A program made the translations under genes and the position numbers. This document shows, piece after piece, positions 58,927 to 64,000 of a stretch of 64,000 nucleotides of DNA (its first letter is position 1; each line of letters starts with the position of its first letter). Source of the stretch: Symsagittifera roscoffensis (Eukaryota > Xenacoelomorpha > Acoela > Convolutidae); contig NC_087068.1 of NCBI RefSeq assembly GCF_963678635.1, positions 12,282,027 to 12,346,026 of the forward strand, written 5' to 3'. The notes under the pieces were generated by a model. The model made no database searches, had not been told where the DNA came from, and saw nothing but the letters and a program-made list of their open reading frames with translations.

Positions 58927-59282
58927 TTGAAAAAAACAACGTCATCCGCGCACTCGAAATTTTTTGCTCACAAAGCCTCTAATGCACTCACCCACATTTG
59001 AAATTAACTTATCCAAGGAATTTTTATCTAAACCTGACTCACGATAAGTATGATTTTAGATTTTATTAGTTAATTGTCAAAATTTCAGTCACAATTTTGT
59101 ACATGGGTGTCTCACTTTTGATACTGAAAAAAGCAAATTAATGCTACTTTTTCGTCGTAAATTTTCAAACTGAAATAAGAGCTTACGGAGCAACAAATAA
59201 AACAAATAAAATATTAAGGGGTAATAAATTTATTAACTTAAAAAACTAAGAATATGTAATTTTCAGCTTTGACTCACCACTT
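58927..59282. other. Non-coding part of unit 4
   Basis: It aligns with 32157-32545 with several small indels. No gene. Confidence 0.5.
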
Positions 59283-60022
59283 TTCACACACTTTTTTCGA
59301 AAATTGTTTCTTTTAATTTTTCCCTTAACCCAGTTGGAAGAAGGAATTAAAGCTAAGCTCAAATAACAAAAAGCAGCTTGTTAACACCACCACACTTAAA
59401 ATTTGTACAGGTAATTCTCATATTACTGAAACCGAATTAAACCAGATTAGACTGATTAAAATATACTTTTGAATTTTATTTCAAAGTTTTATTGATACCA
59501 CATGTGAAAGGCTAATAAAATACCAAAAACCACAATAAAAGACAAACTGTTTTCGAGCAAAGGACATAACCAACAAAACAAAAAACAAATGATATAAGAG
59601 AGTTAAAAAGTTATTCACAAGTAGAGGCTCAAGTCAAAGATACGCTCAAAACTATATTTAAACTGGCCTCAACTACCGGTACAGGACATCTTGAACACGC
59701 TCTATAGCCGGCCTATCCAACCACGCTTCATCAATCATAAGACATAGTTTCAAACTAAACTTTCTAACTAAAACGCTAAGTGCACTGAAATTTGGTTACG
59801 AGCAGCAACAACGAAATGAAACTCGACGACATTCCGACTCTAAATGCAAGTCTTTTGGTTTTGCTTGCCGCAGTCACAACACTCGCAGGATATAAATTAT
59901 AGAGCCAATATCGCAGCAAAAGTATGCATTGAACAAGAGCAATGACCAACTCGACATTCAGCATAAAAATAGGTATCATAGTCACTCGGCGTTTCACCCA
60001 GAGAACTCAAATCCAATCTCGG
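59283..60022. other. ~740-bp segment present only in unit 4
   Basis: It interrupts the unit between tttgactcaccac and tttgataaataaatg, which are adjacent in units 1 to 3. It holds a minus-strand frame of 73 codons (59776-59997) with hydrophobic stretches, such as ELVIALVQCILLLRYWLY, that I do not recognise. No clear inverted ends or target duplication, so it is either an insertion here or a deletion in the other units. Confidence 0.45.
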
Positions 60023-60138
60023 TATTTGATAAATAAATGAAAAGGGATGTAGTCTCACTCTGCGCAACAAAATCGAAACATCATTACACGAGTCTGCAGC
60101 CTCGATATGATCTTTCAACTCATTACAAACCTCGTCAA

Positions 60139-60181
<43 letters not shown>

Positions 60182-60229
60182 TTTGACATCAAATACTTCA
60201 CCGACCCGAGCAACTGCCACTCCGCTCAT
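59897..60229 (-). CDS. Minus-strand frame with Arg-Glu repeat, copy 4 (110 codons)
   Basis: It starts ATGAGCGGAGTG (MSGVAVARVGEVFDVKRQRE), followed by the Arg-Glu repeat from the (CT)n tract, MEIDEVCNELKDHIEAADSC and RRVRLHPFSFIYQ. It then runs into the unit-4-specific segment (IPRLDLSSLGETPSDYDTYF and a Cys/His-rich end). The composite shows the frame was not designed to end here. The shared first 65 codons are the interesting part. Expression is unknown. Confidence 0.3.
60145..60178. repeat. (CT)n microsatellite, unit 4
   Basis: About 17 CT units inside the duplicated context also seen at 32677 and 37767. Confidence 0.9.
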
Positions 60230-60307
60230 AAGATTTACTCAAAAAAACCAGAATACACTCCATCAATCCTTCAAAAGGAAACTTAAAAAAACTCCTAAGA
60301 CCCGAAT

Positions 60308-61201
60308 GGGTGGAACCAATTCAAAACAAATATTTTATATATCCAATTAAATTCTTAAAAATTATCTCAGTAAAAAACTTAGAACTAAGTAATCATGATC
60401 CATTTTTAAAACTTACAAAAATTTGAAGAACTGAAAATATTTATGGTTTTAGACAGAGAAGAAAAAATTTTACTTAGAAAGCAGTTGCACTGTCTCTCCT
60501 CTAACCTCGCTAGACAACCAGTAAAAACTAAATCTTTTCAGACTAGGAAAAATAAGAGTAAAATTGAGATCGGTTTTAGACAAGAAAGTTGCACGAATCT
60601 AAGCGACTGAAATTGAATAAGATTGCGTGATGAACAGACAGTGTATTCTATTCGTATTACTCTATGAGAAAGCAAAGCATTTTTTCATTTTTTATTAATT
60701 TTTCTCTTTTATTAATTCCGAAAATGATCTAAGCGACTCGCTGAAGCTCTGTGGTTTTGTTTTTTCTATTCAAATCGGTCTTGCAGCGATTGCTAATAAC
60801 CCGTTAAAAAAACGCAACGAACTGACTCCGTGAATGTCTTCATCATGTCAAGTTTTGTATAAAATAGTTATTTGTCAATCAAAATTTAATTAAAATACGA
60901 AGTACTTTGCTATAACTAGCATCAACAGTTATGACAAGTAAAAGTCAAAATGCTTATAAACACGAAATCAAAATTACTGATATCAAAATTTATGAATACA
61001 TAAAAAAATTACATATTTTTGTTAAAACAGTTTTTTTGAAATTTAGTTTTTGGAGATCTCCAAAACATGTCCGATTTTTTTGTCTTGATTTTTTTGCCCT
61101 TTTGAAATTAGTTTTAGGGTTATATTAATTTATTTAGTCATTCTGTATGTTTTAAATCGAAAAAATAAAATTTGAATCAAGCTGACATGCTTAATTTCAG
61201 A
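60308..61201 (-). mobile_element. Penelope-like element 3' region, unit 4
   Basis: It runs from the 3' boundary (ggaaccaattcaaaac) to the coding stop at 61202-61204. It matches 32838-33812 with small deletions, for example the lost catgcattttaaaac near 60675. Confidence 0.55.
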
Positions 61202-62105
61202 CTAAAATTTTAATGTGAGCTCTAGGCTCCAGTAATGGTCGCGTGTGTTAAGTTGTGTCTTGCGTTTTTTTATATGGAGGGCGTCCATTGTTAATAATTT
61301 CGCAACGTCAATGCCCTTGTCAACTCAACCCATTTAAATGCCTTAGGGTGTCCATAGCATTCTGCGACATGCTGTCCTAAAGTCGAATCACTCTTTTGAT
61401 GCTCTGCTACCTGTGTGGTTAGATTTCGGCACGTTTGTCCGGCATAGGTGGAACTAAATCTGCTACATTTTTTTTAGAAACCGCATAAAACTTCAGGATG
61501 CAATCAGGTTGCTTAAGCGACGGAAGGCTGGATTTTACTTTGCACTTTATGAAAATGACAAATACCGGACTTGATCTCTGAAGGTTTTCTTTCAATTATA
61601 ATTTGAAATTCCTCGATATTGTAGACAAAACAACGGTTCATCGTTTTTGTCGCGACTGCTTTTAGTTTTTGCTTTCTGTGAAATTTTTGGTGTTTGGTTT
61701 ATGATTTTTTTTCCAATAAAAAACTTATATATAATTTTTGTTGTTCAGGTTTCGGGTACTATTTTTTATCCAAATTTCATAATTGGTTCGTAATACTTCG
61801 TCGAAATTGTTTCAGTTACTGGTACGTCGAAACAACCTATGTATTGTTTTTCTACATTGTTCTTTTTGTGCTGGAGCAGTGCGCAGCTATAAAGTTTAAA
61901 CTAGTTTCAGTAGCTTTTGAATTTTGATATCATTTGCATGTGATCTCCCGTTGTAGGTTTACTACAATACTTAGGTCCAAAAAAAAACAAGGTTCCCCTT
62001 TCTTGTTGGCTTTTTCTATCGTAAATTGTAAAGCGCTATGCAACAAGTTCACCCTTTAAGTAACGTATTCTGGTTCCTTTCAATTACGTCGTCTAGGTAT
62101 CTTTC
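61202..62105 (-). pseudogene. Penelope-like element, longest copy: RT active site to GIY-YIG end
   Basis: On the minus strand, from right to left, FERYLDDVIERNQNTLL carries the YLDD reverse-transcriptase motif (62088-62099). It is followed by QFTIEKANKKG and NLVFFLDLS, the palm segment after YxDD in these elements, in two frames. Next come IKSGICHFHKVQSKIQPSVA, remnants of the GIY-YIG nuclease, and the terminal LLTMDALHIKKRKTQLNTRD before the stop at 61202. Multiple shifts and stops make it dead. Beyond 62105 the homology to a reverse transcriptase is lost, so the copy is 5'-truncated. Confidence 0.65.
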
Positions 62106-62330
62106 GAACAGTTTTCTTTTTTTTTACTGGCAAGTTGAAATGTCTGATAATTTATTTACGACAAAATTCGCAGTATGGCATTTAGGACATTTTTCAGATA
62201 GTTTTTTTGTTATTTGGTTTATGCCATCATTTTCATCTGTGCCAATCGGTCATATTTGTCCTTGAGTTTGACCTTGAGAAAAACAAGAACGCTTAATTTT
62301 GGAGTGAAATTTGATTTTTCAAAAATTCGA

Positions 62331-62564
62331 ATGGAGCCTGTCATGCACGATTTTCTCGCGATAACTGAAAACCGAAAAAGAGAAATCAGAGCGATCGAGT
62401 AACAATCGCGGGAAAGTTGCCAGATAAAGCAGTAGGAAATTGCCATTCGCAATTTCCGTCACAATAAAACTAGAGTAGAGCTGTCCTATCTGAAACAGAA
62501 GGAAGCGTATTCCCGAGAATTGGACTATTATTGCTCGACTGGATTATCATTCAAACTGGACTAG
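62331..62564 (+). pseudogene. Charged open frame with two in-frame stops
   Basis: From ATG 62331 the frame reads MEPVMHDFLAITENRKREIR, then AIE-TAA, QSRESCQIKQ-TAG, EIAIRNFRHNKTRVELSYLK and QKEAYSRELDYYCSTG, ending at TAG 62562-62564. The charged, heptad-like composition on both sides of the stops suggests one former coiled-coil protein. It is unrecognised. The gene-like reading does not extend further on either side. Confidence 0.25.
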
Positions 62565-63404
62565 AGTGAACCTTCGATGGAAAGGTGGACAGCTTGAGTG
62601 TCCCAATGGTTCACGAGAAACTATACTCTAGAGTTCAAACTTGTTCCTGTTATTGAAACTAACAAACATTAAACTCATTTAGTTACATTATTTAATTCTC
62701 GAGTTGTTTACTAACTTAATTACTCCCAGTTCTTGAGCGTGCTACGATGTGAGTACCCAATTTAGATTTCTAGAGTGTGTTTTATGATTTTTATGTTGAG
62801 GTTAGGCGAGTTTTAGGTTGATCCATCTGAAATGGATCAAAGTTCCACTTTCTAATAAAAAGTAACTTAACGGATTGTTCCGACCCGGTTTTTAACGGCG
62901 TTCATGTTTTTTGGGTATCTAGAGACCTAAGTATGGGGACGTTCTTATTTCTAGAGTGGGGGGATATTTTGGTAGTAGCCTTCAAGCTGTAACGGGTTGT
63001 AGTCTCATGTCACAAGCGAACCGAATTGGCTCCGACTGATTTGAGGTAGAAAAACACAAGAGATAGTGTCCCTGACTCTTGAGCCAATGGTTATAGGGCC
63101 TATTTTTCTTAAGCCTCATGTGCAACTACGGGGACAAAAACACGAGAAAAAAGACAAAAAGCGAAACAAAAACCAGAAAAGAATAGAAAAAGGAACAAAA
63201 ACCATAAAACGAAAAAAGACAGTGACTTTGACACCAGATTAGTTGGATCAAACCTTTATATTAATTAAATAGTATACCCATACTGTTTTACAAGTTCGAT
63301 CGTTTCGATCAACCTAGCAATTTAACCCAGTAACCTCAATAAAGTGCCCGAGTGTGGGGCGTTGTCAAGGGTTTTCAGATAGCTTGGAACTTAGCTGGAC
63401 AACA
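62565..63404. other. Right-flank DNA of mixed composition
   Basis: It is less AT-rich than the repeats on its left. It contains the palindrome GATCCATCTGAAATGGATC near 62820, an A/G-rich stretch at 63126-63220 and AATAAA near 63340. No coding region is supported. It could be the edge of another retroelement. Confidence 0.35.
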
Positions 63405-63587
63405 AGGAGACTTGACTGGAAGAGGTGACCAGCCGAGTGGGAAAGTGGTTCAGGAGCACTTGAGCTGAACCAATAGGAGACTTGACTGGAAGAGGTGACC
63501 AGCCGAGTGGGAAAGTGGTTCGGGAGCACTTGAGCTGAACCAATAGGAGACTGGACTGGAAGAGGTGACCAGTCGAGTGGGAAAGTA
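63405..63587 (+). repeat. 70-bp tandem repeat, about 2.6 copies
   Basis: Units start at 63405, 63475 and 63545 (AGGAGACTTGACTGGAAGAG). The first two are almost identical and the third diverges after GGGAAAGT. Each unit contains GGTTCnGGAGCACTTGAGCT, with TGAACC closing a small inverted repeat. The unit length is not a multiple of three, so the minus-strand frames through it are not meaningful. Confidence 0.9.
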
Positions 63588-64000
63588 GCCATGAAGGATT
63601 TGGCAGTTCTCGAGTTCTCAAGTTGGGCAGAACGGGTATCGTTAAAATCCACATTACATTATAGGAGATAAGTGTAAAATTGGATAAGCGAAATCCCCCA
63701 GTTTTGCGGAACGTTTTTACTTGAGCAGGCCTGGAGACAGGTCTACGGTTTTCTCTTGAGAGGTTTAGCACCCGGCGCTTAAGGTAACTTTAGGCTTAAG
63801 AAGGGGGGCTAAAAAGGGGGGAGGTTAAAAGGGGGGCTGGTTAAGTTAGAGGTTGGCGGTTATAATTTGTAAAAAGGGGGGACACATTAGAGTAACTAAT
63901 TGCTCGGCATCGTCGACTTAGTTTTATTAGATATTTACACGCGTTGGTCATAGGAAGCGGATATCCAAAATTAGAATCAGGTTAAGGTAGGTACCCTGGT
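63588..64000. other. Window end, G6-run cluster and no gene
   Basis: Four runs of six G at 63803-63808, 63816-63821, 63831-63836 and 63876-63881, separated by A-rich linkers, give G-quadruplex potential on the + strand. The remaining sequence has no supported gene. Confidence 0.6.

Noticed and set aside
62331-62564. Alternative genetic code with TAA and TAG as Gln
   Set aside because: The three PLAC8 genes end at TAG at the position expected from one another, so the standard code applies and this frame is simply broken.
63365-63771. Two overlapping minus-strand frames of 95 and 126 codons with repeated HFPTRLVTSSSQVS
   Set aside because: They arise from a 70-bp tandem repeat. Since 70 is not a multiple of three, each unit is read in a different frame, which argues against a protein.

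Overview
The window is eukaryotic nuclear DNA, most likely from an invertebrate animal. It is AT-rich. Three small cysteine-rich genes each have a coding intron with GT/AG borders, two have a probable leader intron, AATAAA signals follow genes B and C, and about half the window is decayed retroelement sequence. Long G or C homopolymer tracts in the left third, PLAC8 genes and a Penelope-like element would fit a tunicate such as a salp, but this is a weak guess and the species is not determined.

Left third (1 to about 15.7 kb): a tandem cluster of three PLAC8-family genes on the + strand, here called A (3682-4858), B (7111-9048) and C (13368-14673). Each has two coding exons joined by a phase-0 intron at the same codon (xxK|VR). 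B and C are the closer pair: they share a promoter-proximal block, a non-coding first exon, a leader-intron acceptor and 3' UTR sequence, so they look like a recent duplication. Introns and spacers hold small non-autonomous elements. The best is a 206-bp element with terminal inverted repeats and a perfect 8-bp target duplication in the intron of C. A 200-N assembly gap lies at 9791-9990.

Middle (about 15.7-25.6 kb): a heavily mutated Ty3/Gypsy-type retrotransposon on the + strand. Gag, zinc-knuckle, protease, reverse transcriptase, RNase H and integrase remnants are in the expected order but broken by many stops and frameshifts. I could not assign its LTRs.

Right two thirds (25.6-62.1 kb): a composite repeat. 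It has two arrays of a monomer of about 997 bp: about 4.5 copies at 25.65-30.13 kb and about 10 at 47.46-57.43 kb, the second with a three-monomer higher-order period of about 2.99 kb. The arrays share left and right flanks. The flanks belong to a larger unit present up to four times (30.2-36.2, 36.2-40.2, 40.2-47.4 and 57.5-62.1 kb). It holds two unrecognised open frames (X and Y), a (CT)n tract read on the minus strand as an Arg-Glu repeat, a minus-strand Penelope-like fragment with a GIY-YIG endonuclease end, and a dead integrase. The integrase copies share the same disabling changes, so I infer that the region grew by segmental duplication of already dead sequence, not by new transposition.

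The last 1.5 kb is different DNA, with a 70-bp tandem repeat and a cluster of G6 runs. The only genes I would call functional are the three PLAC8 genes.
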